Source: AC-32 sp963772975 (GTDB lineage Bacteria; Actinomycetota; Thermoleophilia; Gaiellales; Gaiellaceae). From it: a DNA stretch of 64,000 bases. The position numbers were made by a program, and so were the translations under genes. This document shows positions 1 to 8,251 of the stretch, in pieces. The notes below the pieces were generated by a model, which was not told the origin of the DNA, searched no databases, and worked only from the letters and a program-made list of their open reading frames with translations. The stretch's first letter is position 1. Every line of letters starts with the position of its first letter. The stretch spans positions 124,001 through 188,000 of the forward strand of contig CAVYZH010000010.1 in assembly GCA_963772975.1 (NCBI GenBank), given 5' to 3'.

Positions 1-377
1 TCGGCGAGGTTGCGCACGCCGAAGCCGACAGTCGCGGCGTCGAAGCTCGCGTCCTCGAACGGCAGCTTCTCGGCGTCGCCCTGCACCCACTCGACCTCGG
101 CCGACTTGCGCCGAGCCCGCTCGAGCATCCGCTCGGAGAAGTCGAGGCCGGTCACGGTCGCGCCCGCCTGCAGCGCGGCGACGGCGAGGTCGCCGGTGCC
201 GCAACACGCATCGAGCACACGGTCGCCCGGCCGGACCACCGCGGCCACGGTCGCCCGCCGCCAGCGCTGGTCGAGCCCCATCGTCATCGTCCGGTTCATC
301 GCGTCGTAGACCGGCGAGATGCGGTCGAACATCGAGCGCACCGCGTCGGGCGCGAGCCTGCCGGACTCCACCGTCAC
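1..377 (-). CDS. menG: demethylmenaquinone methyltransferase, N-terminal part (runs off window)
   Basis: Class I SAM-dependent methyltransferase of the UbiE/MenG family, which C-methylates demethylmenaquinone in the last step of menaquinone synthesis. About 125 residues are visible. The start is the family-typical MFDRISPVYDAMNRTM segment, followed by the SAM-binding motif VLDACCGTGDLAV around residues 46-58 and the LDFSERML segment. The GTG start at 377 lies one base after the ubiX stop (TGAGGTG), so the gene is the last visible member of the ubiX operon. The C-terminus is outside the window. Menaquinone rather than ubiquinone is inferred from the neighbouring bc complex and from mqnD at 59.5 kb. 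Confidence 0.9.
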   Translation of the reverse strand, partial: MTVESGRLAPDAVRSMFDRISPVYDAMNRTMTMGLDQRWRRATVAAVVRPGDRVLDACCGTGDLAVAALQAGATVTGLDFSERMLERARRKSAEVEWVQGDAEKLPFEDASFDAATVGFGVRNLA

Positions 378-378
378 C

Positions 379-969
379 TCAGTCCTGCCCCCAGCGCCGC
401 ACGAGCTCGTGCTCGAGCCCGAGCTGATCGAGGCAGCGCGCGACGATGAAGTCGACCAGGTCGTCGACCGTCTCGGCTCCGTGGTAGAAGCCCGGCGCGA
501 GGAAGAGCACCGTCGCCCCCGCCTGCCGGACGCGCAGCATGTTCTCGAGGTGGATCGTCGAGAGCGGCGTCTCGCGCGGGCAGAGCACGAGCTTGCGGCC
601 CTCCTTCAGCGCCACGCTCGCCGCACGTTGGATCAGGTTCGACATCGCGCCCGAGGCGATCGTGCCGAGCGTGCCCATCGAGCAGGGACAGATCACGTAG
701 CCCTCGACCTTGGCCGAGCCGCTCGCGTACGGCGCGTGCCAGTCGCGCTCGTCGTGAATGGTGACCGCCTCGCTGACGGGCTCGGTCAGCCGCGCGAGCG
801 TCTCGTCGGCCGAGAGCCGCGCGTCGCCGTAGAGCTCGGTCGCGAGCACCTCGATCCCGGCGCGCGAGGCGCAGAGGCCGATCTCGCAGCCGGCGCCGGC
901 GAGGGCCTCTAGCAGCCGTGCCGCGTACGGCGCTCCCGAAGCGCCGGTGATGCCGAGGAAGACGCGCAT
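379..969 (-). CDS. ubiX: flavin prenyltransferase UbiX (MqnM-like)
   Basis: 196 residues, normal for UbiX/Pad1. The N-terminal GITGASG motif and the CPCSMGTLGTIASG segment near residue 95 belong to the flavin/dimethylallyl-phosphate binding site. UbiX makes the prenylated FMN cofactor that UbiD-type decarboxylases need, and a ubiD gene lies at 3.6-5.1 kb in the same direction. In futalosine-pathway organisms the UbiX/UbiD pair is called MqnM/MqnL and decarboxylates the prenylated naphthoate. With mqnD elsewhere in the window that is the likely role (inference). The ATG is 12 nt after qcrC; a TAGGCT box 9 nt upstream overlaps the qcrC stop. Confidence 0.93.
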   Translation of the reverse strand: MRVFLGITGASGAPYAARLLEALAGAGCEIGLCASRAGIEVLATELYGDARLSADETLARLTEPVSEAVTIHDERDWHAPYASGSAKVEGYVICPCSMGTLGTIASGAMSNLIQRAASVALKEGRKLVLCPRETPLSTIHLENMLRVRQAGATVLFLAPGFYHGAETVDDLVDFIVARCLDQLGLEHELVRRWGQD

Positions 970-981
970 GGCGCCAAAAGC

Positions 982-1776
982 CTACTTCGGACCCTTGGAA
1001 GCCTCTAGAAAGACGGCGAGCTTGTGCAGGTTGTCCTCGCCGAGCTCGGCGAAGGGCGGCATCGGCGAGCCGGGGTTGACGCTGGCCGGGCTCTTGAGGT
1101 GGTCGATCTGGAACTGGATGCCCTTGCCCTTCGCGCCCTCGGCGGAGAGGTCGGGCGCGCCGAGGTTCGAGCCGCCGGAGCCGAGGTAGGTGTGGCAGTT
1201 CGTACAGCCCGACTCGGCGAACAGCTTCGCCCCCGCGAGCGCCTCCTGGTTGCCTGCGAAGCCCTGCTGCTGCGCCCAGCTCGGGATCGCCGCCTCGACC
1301 TCGCTCGCGATCGGCTCCTTCGCGACCGCGCCCTTGTAGGTGAGGACGCCCATTGAGAGGATTGTCAGCGCGGCGGCCACGACCGCGACCGGGCGGCGCG
1401 AGAGCCGCCGCTCCGTGCGCAGGTCGACGAACGGCAGCGCGAGCAGCAGGACGAGGAGAAGCGTCGGGATCCCGATCGTGGCCAGAATCACCGTCTCCGG
1501 CCACTTGAAGATCCGCAGCAAATAGAAGAGGAAATAGAAGTACCAGTCGGGCCGCGGGACAAAGGAGATCGTCCCCGGGTCGGCCTTCGGCCCGATCAGC
1601 GGCCCGAGGATGTCGTAGTTCTTCCAGACGACCGCGAGGCCGGCGATCACGATCACGACGACCAGGCTCATGACCGTGTCCTCGAACATCGCGAACGGGT
1701 AGAAGGGCTTGCCCCGCTTCTTGACGTCCTCCTTGTAGCGCTGGAACCCGCGCCGGCGCTCGTCGAGTGAGCTCAT
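982..1776 (-). CDS. qcrC: menaquinol:cytochrome c reductase, fused subunit IV/cytochrome c (QcrC)
   Basis: 264 residues. Residues 35-145 carry about three membrane helices and the PRPDWYFYFLFYLLR segment typical of cytochrome b6f subunit IV (the C-terminal half of cytochrome b). After a linker comes a monohaem cytochrome c domain with CTNCH at 191-195 and a likely distal Met in PMPPF near 243. This matches the b/c fusion subunit of the Bacillus-type menaquinol:cytochrome c reductase, which accepts electrons from the Rieske protein. It overlaps qcrB by ATGA (1773-1776). I see no truncation. Confidence 0.95.
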   Translation of the reverse strand: MSSLDERRRGFQRYKEDVKKRGKPFYPFAMFEDTVMSLVVVIVIAGLAVVWKNYDILGPLIGPKADPGTISFVPRPDWYFYFLFYLLRIFKWPETVILATIGIPTLLLVLLLALPFVDLRTERRLSRRPVAVVAAALTILSMGVLTYKGAVAKEPIASEVEAAIPSWAQQQGFAGNQEALAGAKLFAESGCTNCHTYLGSGGSNLGAPDLSAEGAKGKGIQFQIDHLKSPASVNPGSPMPPFAELGEDNLHKLAVFLEASKGPK

Positions 1777-2576
1777 TCCGTCGGCCTCCTTCGCACGCCT
1801 GCGGCCCGCGGTCCGGGCTGGACGAGACCTGAGCGCGCGGGCGGCGGCTCGTCGTCGGGCTCACCGCCGGCGGCCTCCTTCGACCAGGGCGGCGAGCTCA
1901 CGCCCAGGCGCACGACCAGATACAGGTGGAAACCGATCAGCCCGATCAGCGCACCCGGAACGAGCAGCATGTGAATCGAGTAGAAGCGGGCGAGGGTGTC
2001 CGGCCCAATCTCGGCACCACCTCGCAGGATCGACGCCAGGTACGGGCCGACAAAGGGCGCGGTGCCGTTGATGTTCACCGCCACCACGGTCGCCCAGTAC
2101 GCGGTCTGGTCGAAGGGCAGCAGGTACCCGGTCAGACCCTCGAAGAGACCGGTCGCGAGGATCAGCACGCCGACGATCCAATTGAGCTCGCGCGGGTACT
2201 TGTACGCGCCGAACAGGAACACGCGGCCCATGTGTAGGAACATCAGGATGATGAAGACGCTCGCGCCCCAGCGATGCATCCCGCGCACCAGCCAGCCACC
2301 CCAGAGGTCGTGCTGGATGTGCTCGATCGAAGAGTGCGCCTCCGCCGGCGAGGGCTTGTAGTACATCGCGAGGATCACACCGGTGACGAGCTGGACGAGG
2401 AAGGCCGTCAGCGTCGCCGAGCCGAGCGTGTGCCACCAGCCCGAATCGCCCGGGACCTTGCGGAAGAGGAAGTACTTGATCCCGCCGACGAGGCCGGAGC
2501 GCTCCTCTAGCCAGTCGAGCGGGTACAGCGCCGCGGACTGGGGCTTGTCGCGCCGCTCTGACTCCTTGGCCGACAT
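1773..2576 (-). CDS. qcrB: menaquinol:cytochrome c reductase, cytochrome b6 subunit
   Basis: 267 residues with four predicted membrane helices. The two b-haem His pairs are visible: H101 (GMHRWGAS) and H115 (FLHMGR) on one helix, H202 (SIHMLL) and H217 (GFHLYL) on the other. GYLLPFDQTAYWATVV near 150-165 is the conserved quinol-site region. This is the N-terminal (b6) half of cytochrome b; the C-terminal half is in qcrC. I see no cysteine anywhere in it, so the covalently bound third haem of b6f and Bacillus bc complexes, which hangs on a Cys near the N-terminus, would lack its anchor. The start overlaps the qcrA stop by one base (TGATG). Confidence 0.95.
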   Translation of the reverse strand: MSAKESERRDKPQSAALYPLDWLEERSGLVGGIKYFLFRKVPGDSGWWHTLGSATLTAFLVQLVTGVILAMYYKPSPAEAHSSIEHIQHDLWGGWLVRGMHRWGASVFIILMFLHMGRVFLFGAYKYPRELNWIVGVLILATGLFEGLTGYLLPFDQTAYWATVVAVNINGTAPFVGPYLASILRGGAEIGPDTLARFYSIHMLLVPGALIGLIGFHLYLVVRLGVSSPPWSKEAAGGEPDDEPPPARSGLVQPGPRAAGVRRRPTE

Positions 2577-3496
2577 CAGTGCGGTGGCTGCAGGGGATAG
2601 AGCCAGGACTCAGGGCCGTCGGCGTGCTGGCCTGGGCCGTGCAGCTCGACCTTCTCGATCTTGGCCGTCTTCCCGGAGCCCTCGACCTTCACGACGCTGT
2701 AGAGGTCACCGAGGATCAGGCGTCCGTTGACGATGTCGAACTCGTAGCGGTCGAGCCCGCGGACCGGCGGGCCGGCGATGCGGTTGCCCTCCTGGTCGTA
2801 CGAGCCGCCGTGGCACGGGCAGATGAAGCCGGCCGCCGGCAGCACCGGCGTGACCAGCACGTCGCCGTTGGCGGTCTTGATCGTCTTCTCGTCCTTCTCG
2901 AAGACTGGGCCGCCGGGCTGCACGGGGCAGCCGACGTGCGCGCAGCGGTTCGAGATGACGGTGAAGCTCGGGACGCCGTCCAGCAGGCCGTTGTTGCGCA
3001 CGAACGCGGTGCGGCGCGAGATCTCGGCGGTGGCCGGGTCGCGGGCGAACGTGACGACCTTCCACTTGTTCTCCTCGAAGTCCGAGATCGGGCCGAGGTC
3101 GACCTTGTGCTGCTTCTGCTTCAGGAACCCGGGCAGGAGCGCGAAGCCCGCCGCGGGCAGCGTCACGATCACTCCGATCAGTGCGCCGAGGCCGAGCGTC
3201 GCGCCTTCGAGGAAGCGGCTGCGCGGGAAGCGCTCCCCGGGAGTCGACTCGGGCATGGCGGGCGGGCCCTGGTCGGCGGCCGGCGCGTCAGCCGTAGGCG
3301 CTTCGTATGCGCGCCCGGTCGCCACGTCGCGGGCCCAGAGGAACCCGAAGACGAGCGCGACCGCCGCGCCGACCGCAGCGACCGGCCAGCTGATCACGAG
3401 ACCGACGAGCACGCAGACGACGCCGACGGCGAAGCCCACCGGCCACAAGCTGGGCGGCGGGAGCTGCGGTCGCTCGTCCCCCGGGCGTTCTTCCAA
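2576..3496 (-). CDS. qcrA: menaquinol:cytochrome c reductase, Rieske iron-sulfur subunit
   Basis: Rieske protein with both cluster boxes, CAHVGCP and CPCHGGSYD, so all four 2Fe-2S ligands (two Cys, two His) are present. Two hydrophobic segments near the N-terminus and a third just before the Rieske domain give three membrane helices, the arrangement of actinobacterial QcrA rather than the single helix of proteobacterial Rieske proteins. I chose TTG at 3496 because AAGGAGA lies just upstream. An in-frame TTG at 3532 would add 12 residues. It is the first qcr gene, downstream of ubiD, and overlaps qcrB by one base. Confidence 0.92.
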   Translation of the reverse strand: MEERPGDERPQLPPPSLWPVGFAVGVVCVLVGLVISWPVAAVGAAVALVFGFLWARDVATGRAYEAPTADAPAADQGPPAMPESTPGERFPRSRFLEGATLGLGALIGVIVTLPAAGFALLPGFLKQKQHKVDLGPISDFEENKWKVVTFARDPATAEISRRTAFVRNNGLLDGVPSFTVISNRCAHVGCPVQPGGPVFEKDEKTIKTANGDVLVTPVLPAAGFICPCHGGSYDQEGNRIAGPPVRGLDRYEFDIVNGRLILGDLYSVVKVEGSGKTAKIEKVELHGPGQHADGPESWLYPLQPPH

Positions 3497-3551
3497 GCGT
3501 CTCCTTTTCCCTTGCGAGGCGTCGGGATTCAATCGTTACAGGTCTGGGCCG

Positions 3552-5069
3552 TCAACGACGTAACAGTTGACGCAACGCGTCCTCGCGGCGCCCGTCGGCC
3601 TCCGCGGCCGCGCCGAGGCCGTAGTCGTTCCAGCGCTGGTCGACCTTCCGGCGCACCTCGTCGCTCATCTCGATCTCCGGCGGCCACGGCCGCGTCCCCT
3701 CCGCGGGACCCTTGTGGGTCGCGTCGATGCCGAGCTTGCCGCCGTAGAACTGCAGCGTCGGCGCGTGGTCGAGATGGTCGAGCGGGCCTTCGCTGATCAG
3801 CACGTCACGCTTCGGGTCGACGTTGGCGCCGACGCGGAAGAAGACCTCCTCGTAGTCGTGTACGTCGACCCATTCGTCCACGACCACGACCGACTTGGTC
3901 AGGCTGAGCATCCCGAGGCCCCAGATCGCGTGCATCACCTTCTGGGCGTGGCCAGGGAAGGCCTTACGGATCGAGACGATGCAGCAGTTGTGAAAGGCGC
4001 CCGCAACCGGCAGGTCGTAGTCGACGATCTCCGGCACGCTCATCCGGATCGCAGGCAGGAAGATCCGCTCGGTCGCCTTGCCGAGCCACGCGTCCTCCTG
4101 CGGTGGCTTGCCGACCACGATCGACGGATAGATCGCGTCGCGCCGCATCGTCATCGCGGTCACGTGGAAGACCGGAAACGGCTCCGGCGGCGTGTAGTAG
4201 CCGGTGTGGTCGCCGAACGGCCCTTCCTCGGTCAGCTCGTCCTTGGCGATGTAGCCCTCGAGCACGATCTCCGCATTGGCGGGAACCTCGAGGTCGACGG
4301 TCTTCGCCGGCACGAGCTCGACCGGCTCGCCGCGCAGGAACCCGGCGAGCATGAACTCGTCCACATGCTTCGGGAGCGGGGCGCTCGCGCTGTAGGCGGT
4401 GACGGGGTCGAGGCCAAGCGCGACCGCCACCTCGAGCTTACCGTCGGCGAGCAGGTAGTCCGCGCGGCCGTCTTTGTGGATCTGCCAGTGCATCGCCGTC
4501 GTGCGCTGGTCGAGCACCTGCAGGCGGTACATGCCGACGTTGCGGCCGCCGCTGCGCGGGTCGGTGGTGATCACCGCCGGGAGCGTGATGAACGGCGCGG
4601 CATCGCCGGGCCAGCAGGTCTGGACCGGCAGGCGGCCCAGGTCGACCTCGTCGCCGGTCAGGACCACCTCCTGCACGGGCCCGCTGCGGACGCTCTTCGG
4701 CTGCGAGTCGGCGATCGACTTCAGCTTCTTCAGGCCGCGCACCTTTTCGGCGAGGCCCTGCGGCGGCTGCATCTCGAGCACGTCGCCGAGCCGCCGGCCG
4801 ACGTCGTCGAGCGAGTCGGCGCCGAAGGCGAGGCACATGCGGCGCTCGGTGCCGAACTGGTTGATCAGCAGCGCGTGCTGGCTGTCCTTCGGGTTCTCGA
4901 ACAGCAGCGCGGGCCCGCCGGCCTTGACGACGCGGTCCGTGATCTCGGTGATCTCGAGGTAGGGGTCGACCTCGGCAGCGACGCGCACGAGCTCGCCCTC
5001 ACGCTCGAGGAGCGAGATCCATTCGCGCAGGTCGCCGGGAGGAACCAAAGCGTCGGTCAGTCTAGGCAT
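3552..5069 (-). CDS. ubiD: UbiD-family prenylated-FMN decarboxylase (MqnL-like)
   Basis: About 505 residues, full length for UbiD. Recognisable segments are FENPKDS, the substrate/metal region with EEGPFGDHTGYY, and HAIWGLGMLSLTKSVVVVD towards the C-terminal third. The enzyme decarboxylates aromatic or alpha,beta-unsaturated acids with prenyl-FMN made by UbiX (379-969). Its position between the cyclase gene and qcrCBA, together with menG and mqnD in the window, suggests decarboxylation of the prenylated dihydroxynaphthoate (inference). The ATG at 5069 lies inside the 3' end of the upstream gene (13-nt overlap). An in-frame ATG at 5123 would add 18 residues that look unlike the family. Confidence 0.9.
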   Translation of the reverse strand: MPRLTDALVPPGDLREWISLLEREGELVRVAAEVDPYLEITEITDRVVKAGGPALLFENPKDSQHALLINQFGTERRMCLAFGADSLDDVGRRLGDVLEMQPPQGLAEKVRGLKKLKSIADSQPKSVRSGPVQEVVLTGDEVDLGRLPVQTCWPGDAAPFITLPAVITTDPRSGGRNVGMYRLQVLDQRTTAMHWQIHKDGRADYLLADGKLEVAVALGLDPVTAYSASAPLPKHVDEFMLAGFLRGEPVELVPAKTVDLEVPANAEIVLEGYIAKDELTEEGPFGDHTGYYTPPEPFPVFHVTAMTMRRDAIYPSIVVGKPPQEDAWLGKATERIFLPAIRMSVPEIVDYDLPVAGAFHNCCIVSIRKAFPGHAQKVMHAIWGLGMLSLTKSVVVVDEWVDVHDYEEVFFRVGANVDPKRDVLISEGPLDHLDHAPTLQFYGGKLGIDATHKGPAEGTRPWPPEIEMSDEVRRKVDQRWNDYGLGAAAEADGRREDALRQLLRR

Positions 5070-7483
5070 CCAGCGGCAAGCGACAGGACTTCCTTCTCGG
5101 ACAGTCTGGCCCCGTTGCTCCATGCTTCCTCGAACACGGTGTCACCGAGCGTCGCTCTGAGCTCCGCGACCGTGCGTTCGTAATCGTGCGGATCCCATCG
5201 CGGCAGCCCCACTTCTCGCAGTAGTCCCTCCGACGCGCTAAGTAGTCGTACGGAGTCCACACGAGCCGTACTCGCCGCGGCTATCTCCTGCAGTAGCTCC
5301 GGGAAGATCGCGCGGTGTCCCAGCTCCGCCGCTAGCCGGAGCGCTTGGAGCAGTAGTCGACGCGCCGACGAGCGATCGCCGCACCGCCGGGCGGACTCGC
5401 CGGCAAGCAGGGCCGTATAGAGCGCGTTCGTCGGGACCGGCGGGTCCTCGACCAAGGAGAGCGCTTCCTCGCTGAGCTCCCGCGCCGTGGCGAACCGACC
5501 GGAACGAAACTCGACCATCGCGAGTCCCACCAGGGCGTGATTGATCCCGGAGCGGGTTCCGAGCCCCCGCCGTAGTGCAACGGCCTGCGCTGCGAGTTGT
5601 CGTGCCTCTTCGAACTCGCCGACTTCCGCGAGCATGTCGGCGATATCTGAGAGCGTCGCCGGAAAGTTCCGGCTCGGACTGACTTCGCGGAGCCGGGGTA
5701 GCAGCTGACGCTTGATGCGCAAGCCTTCAGCCGAATGCCCGAAGAACCGGAACAGCTCACTCGCGTTGAGCAGCCCCAAGTCTCGCTCCTCGGGTGGGGC
5801 GTTCGGCGCCTCGCCGACCGCCCAGCGAGCCCACCGCAGTCCCTCGGCGGCGTGGCCCTTCGCGATCCAGAAGTACCACAGTCCGTCGAGCATCCGGAAC
5901 GCCTCGCCGATGTCCCCGCGACCCGCTGACGCTTCGAGCCCGGCACGCAGGTTGTCGATTTCGTCGGTGAGCAGATGCGTCGCCTCCGGTTCTCCATGCC
6001 TGACGCGTAACTCGAGCTCTGCCACCAACTCCGCGTACCAGGCGGCATGTCGCTGCACCAGGACGTCGAATTCGGCACGCGCCCGCAGGCGCTCCGCCGC
6101 GAATTCCCGAATCGTCTCGAGCATCCAGAAGCGCTCGTCGCTCCAGCGGACAAGGCTCTTGTCGACGAGCGACTGAAGCGTGTCAAGGCCCGTGTCGCAG
6201 ACAGCTTCCGCCCCCGTGAGAGTGCACCCTCCGACGAAGACCGCGAGCCGCGCGAAGACCCGTTGCTCGTCGTCGTCCAGGAGGTCGTACGACCAGGCGA
6301 TCGTCGAACGCAGCGTCTGCTGGCGGCGGTCGGCGTCCCTGCCACCGCGCAGCAGGTCGAGCCGATCTCCCAGGCGCTCGACCAGCTGCCTCGGCGAGAG
6401 CACACTCGCTCGCGCGGCGGCTAGCTCGATTGCCAACGGCAGGTTGTCGAGCCGGCGGCACAGCTCCTCGACGTCGGTGCCGGCCGCAACGCCCGAACGC
6501 CTGCAGAAGAGTTCGACCGCGTCAGGCTCTCCGAGCGGCGGCACGGAGTACTCCATCTCGCCGCGGACGCGCAGAAGTTCACGGCTCGTCACCAGCAGGC
6601 GCAAGTTCGGACACAACTCGACCAGCCGCGCGAGCTCGGGTGCTGACTCCACCACCTGCTCGAGGTTGTCGAGCAGCAGGAGCATCTCGCGCTCGCCGAT
6701 GTACCGCGCAAGCTCCTCCTTCACCCCGAGGCTCTGCGCGATCGCCTCGGGCACGATGGCGGGATCACGCAACGTCGCGAGACCGACCCAGAAGACGCCG
6801 TCGCGGTGCTCGGGCACCAGCTCCGCGGCGGCCTCCAGCGCCAGCCGGGTCTTGCCGGAGCCACCCGGGCCGGTCAGCGTGACGAGCCGTGCGCTTCGCG
6901 CCAGCGACACGACATCGGCCAGCTCGCGTTCCCGGCCCACGAACGGGCTCGCCGGCCTTGGCAGGTTCGTATTGGAGATCGTCTTCAGCGGCGGAAAGGG
7001 CCGCGAGCCGAGCTGTGCGATCGCAACCGGGTCGGCGAAGTCCTTCAGCCGATGGTCACCGAGATGGAGCACGTCGGCCTCGACGAGCTCGAGCGTCGCC
7101 GCCGTGAGGAGTACCTGCCCGCCGTGACCCGCAGCCGCGACGCGCGCCCCAAGGTGGACGTCCAGCCCGACATACCCCTCGTCCGTCGGCCGCGCTGAGC
7201 CTGTGTGGAGACCCATCCGCACGAGCACCGGACCGCCCTCGAGCGCGTCACGGCCGGCCGCGGCCGCAGCGACGGCGTCCGCTGCGTCGGCGAACGCGTA
7301 GAAAAAGGCGTCACCTTGCGTGTCGACCTCGACTCCGCCCCGAGCAGCAAAGGCCTGCCGCAAAGTGCGTCGGTGCTCGACCAGTGCCTCCGCGTAAGCG
7401 TCTCCGAGCTGGTGCAGCAGCCTCGTCGAGCCCTCGATGTCCGTGAAGAGGAAGGTGACCGTGCCACGCGGCAGCTCGCGCAC
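5057..7483 (-). CDS. class III adenylyl/guanylyl cyclase fused to an AAA/NB-ARC-type ATPase and TPR region
   Basis: 808 residues. Residues 8-160 form a class III nucleotide cyclase domain with FLFTDIEGSTRLL (metal Asp 15) and QGDAFF (Asp 58). A predicted-ATPase region follows, with FVGRERELADV at 181-191, the P-loop GPGGSGKT at 205-212, and LLLLDNLEQV as Walker B near 265. The C-terminal half, from about 480, is alpha-helical and repeat-like (TPR type). This architecture is common in actinobacterial signalling proteins whose inputs are mostly unknown. No C-terminal HTH is evident. The GTG at 7483 puts the cyclase motif at the usual place. The 3' end overlaps ubiD, so the two may be co-transcribed. 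Confidence 0.88.
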   Translation of the reverse strand: MRELPRGTVTFLFTDIEGSTRLLHQLGDAYAEALVEHRRTLRQAFAARGGVEVDTQGDAFFYAFADAADAVAAAAAGRDALEGGPVLVRMGLHTGSARPTDEGYVGLDVHLGARVAAAGHGGQVLLTAATLELVEADVLHLGDHRLKDFADPVAIAQLGSRPFPPLKTISNTNLPRPASPFVGRERELADVVSLARSARLVTLTGPGGSGKTRLALEAAAELVPEHRDGVFWVGLATLRDPAIVPEAIAQSLGVKEELARYIGEREMLLLLDNLEQVVESAPELARLVELCPNLRLLVTSRELLRVRGEMEYSVPPLGEPDAVELFCRRSGVAAGTDVEELCRRLDNLPLAIELAAARASVLSPRQLVERLGDRLDLLRGGRDADRRQQTLRSTIAWSYDLLDDDEQRVFARLAVFVGGCTLTGAEAVCDTGLDTLQSLVDKSLVRWSDERFWMLETIREFAAERLRARAEFDVLVQRHAAWYAELVAELELRVRHGEPEATHLLTDEIDNLRAGLEASAGRGDIGEAFRMLDGLWYFWIAKGHAAEGLRWARWAVGEAPNAPPEERDLGLLNASELFRFFGHSAEGLRIKRQLLPRLREVSPSRNFPATLSDIADMLAEVGEFEEARQLAAQAVALRRGLGTRSGINHALVGLAMVEFRSGRFATARELSEEALSLVEDPPVPTNALYTALLAGESARRCGDRSSARRLLLQALRLAAELGHRAIFPELLQEIAAASTARVDSVRLLSASEGLLREVGLPRWDPHDYERTVAELRATLGDTVFEEAWSNGARLSEKEVLSLAAGCLD

Positions 7484-7515
7484 GGGCAGATGATCCGACA
7501 GAAGGACGGCTAGGG

Positions 7516-7653
7516 CTAGTGGCGGCGGTGCCGCAGCCAGTGCGTCAGCTCGCCGAGCACGATCACGCCGAGGAAGATGAGGCCGACGACCAGCATCGCG
7601 CGGATCACGTCGAGGCCTTCCTGCGCGGCAGTCTTCGCGGCGAGCGGCAGCAT
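7516..7653 (-). CDS. small single-helix membrane protein
   Basis: About 45 residues: a short polar N-terminus, one hydrophobic helix (AMLVVGLIFLGVIVLGEL) and a basic tail WLRHRRH, so probably N-out/C-in. I chose the ATG at 7653 because TAAAGT lies 7 nt upstream on the same strand, fitting a leaderless start. An upstream start at 7707 would add 18 residues drawn from the repeat-like intergenic sequence. No function is recognised. Its 3' end is 32 nt upstream of the cyclase gene. Confidence 0.55.
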   Translation of the reverse strand: MLPLAAKTAAQEGLDVIRAMLVVGLIFLGVIVLGELTHWLRHRRH

Positions 7654-7660
7654 CAAGGCG

Positions 7661-7666
7661 ACTTTA
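7661..7666 (-). promoter_or_regulatory. -10 box TAAAGT of the small membrane protein
   Basis: On the minus strand TAAAGT is followed by 7 nt and then ATG (7653). The spacing puts transcription initiation at or within a base or two of the start codon. No -35 element is evident. Confidence 0.5.
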
Positions 7667-7693
7667 GAGGCTGGTTGGGTAGAAGGGCAAACT

Positions 7694-7780
7694 GGCTGCA
7701 TCTCCAAGGTGGTGCGTTGGACGGCCGCCCCGGCAAAGCCGGCGCGGTCTCTTTGGTCGGCGTCGCAAGCGACCGCCTCA
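7694..7780 (+). repeat. intergenic repeat element, copy 1
   Basis: About 85 bp starting CTGCATCTCCAAG and ending near CGACCGCCTCAG. It aligns with 51741-51822 at roughly 80 % identity by eye. Two short inverted repeats are shared: CCGGC..GCCGG around AAG, and GTCGC-AA-GCGAC. The element sits between the small membrane gene and the 3' end of the 7778-8251 gene. See the second copy for its different gene context. Confidence 0.65.
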
Positions 7781-8251
7781 GTCGACTCGCCGCTCGTGCG
7801 TGGCCAGGGCGCGCGCCGCCTCCGGGCCCGGAGCCCAGGCCAGACGCGCCGCCTCGCCGCGCCCGAGCGTCGCCGCGGTGGCCGCCCAGGCCTCGCCGTC
7901 GCCGGGCAGGCCGTCGGCGCGGAGCTGGGCGCAGAGCGAGATCAGTGCGGCCAGGTCGGTGACCGCCTCGACCGGGCCGGCCTCGCCGATGCGTACGAGG
8001 CCGTGCGCGTAGAGGTAGTCGCCGAGCAGCAGCGCCGTGTCCTCGTCGACCGGCGCGAACAGGCGCGGCTGGCCGTAGTGGAGCAGGTAGCCCTCATAGA
8101 TCGTCTCGAGCCCCAGCGCGTAGCGTGCCTCGCCGAGCGGCGAGAAGACGGGCTCGCGCTCTGGGTCCGGCTTCAGCGCCTCGCCCCAGAGACGGCTCTC
8201 GTCGGCGGCCTCCTGCGCGATCGTCTCCCAGACGTCGACGGCTACAGCCAC
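7778..8251 (-). CDS. conserved hypothetical protein following hemB
   Basis: 157 residues, soluble and mostly alpha-helical, with a central segment reading TALLLGDYLYAHGLVRIGE and a following PVEAVTDLAALISLCAQL helix. GDYLYA resembles a helix of trans-isoprenyl diphosphate synthases, but there is no DDxxD motif, so I do not call it one. The GTG at 8251 lies inside hemB (10-nt overlap), the fifth close junction in this operon, which implies co-translation with hemB. Function unknown. The 3' end abuts repeat copy 1. Confidence 0.75.
   Translation of the reverse strand: MAVAVDVWETIAQEAADESRLWGEALKPDPEREPVFSPLGEARYALGLETIYEGYLLHYGQPRLFAPVDEDTALLLGDYLYAHGLVRIGEAGPVEAVTDLAALISLCAQLRADGLPGDGEAWAATAATLGRGEAARLAWAPGPEAARALATHERRVD

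Noticed and set aside
3567..5183. Long plus-strand open frame opposite ubiD
   Set aside because: Antisense frame of a GC-rich gene; no motif, and the minus strand carries a complete UbiD.
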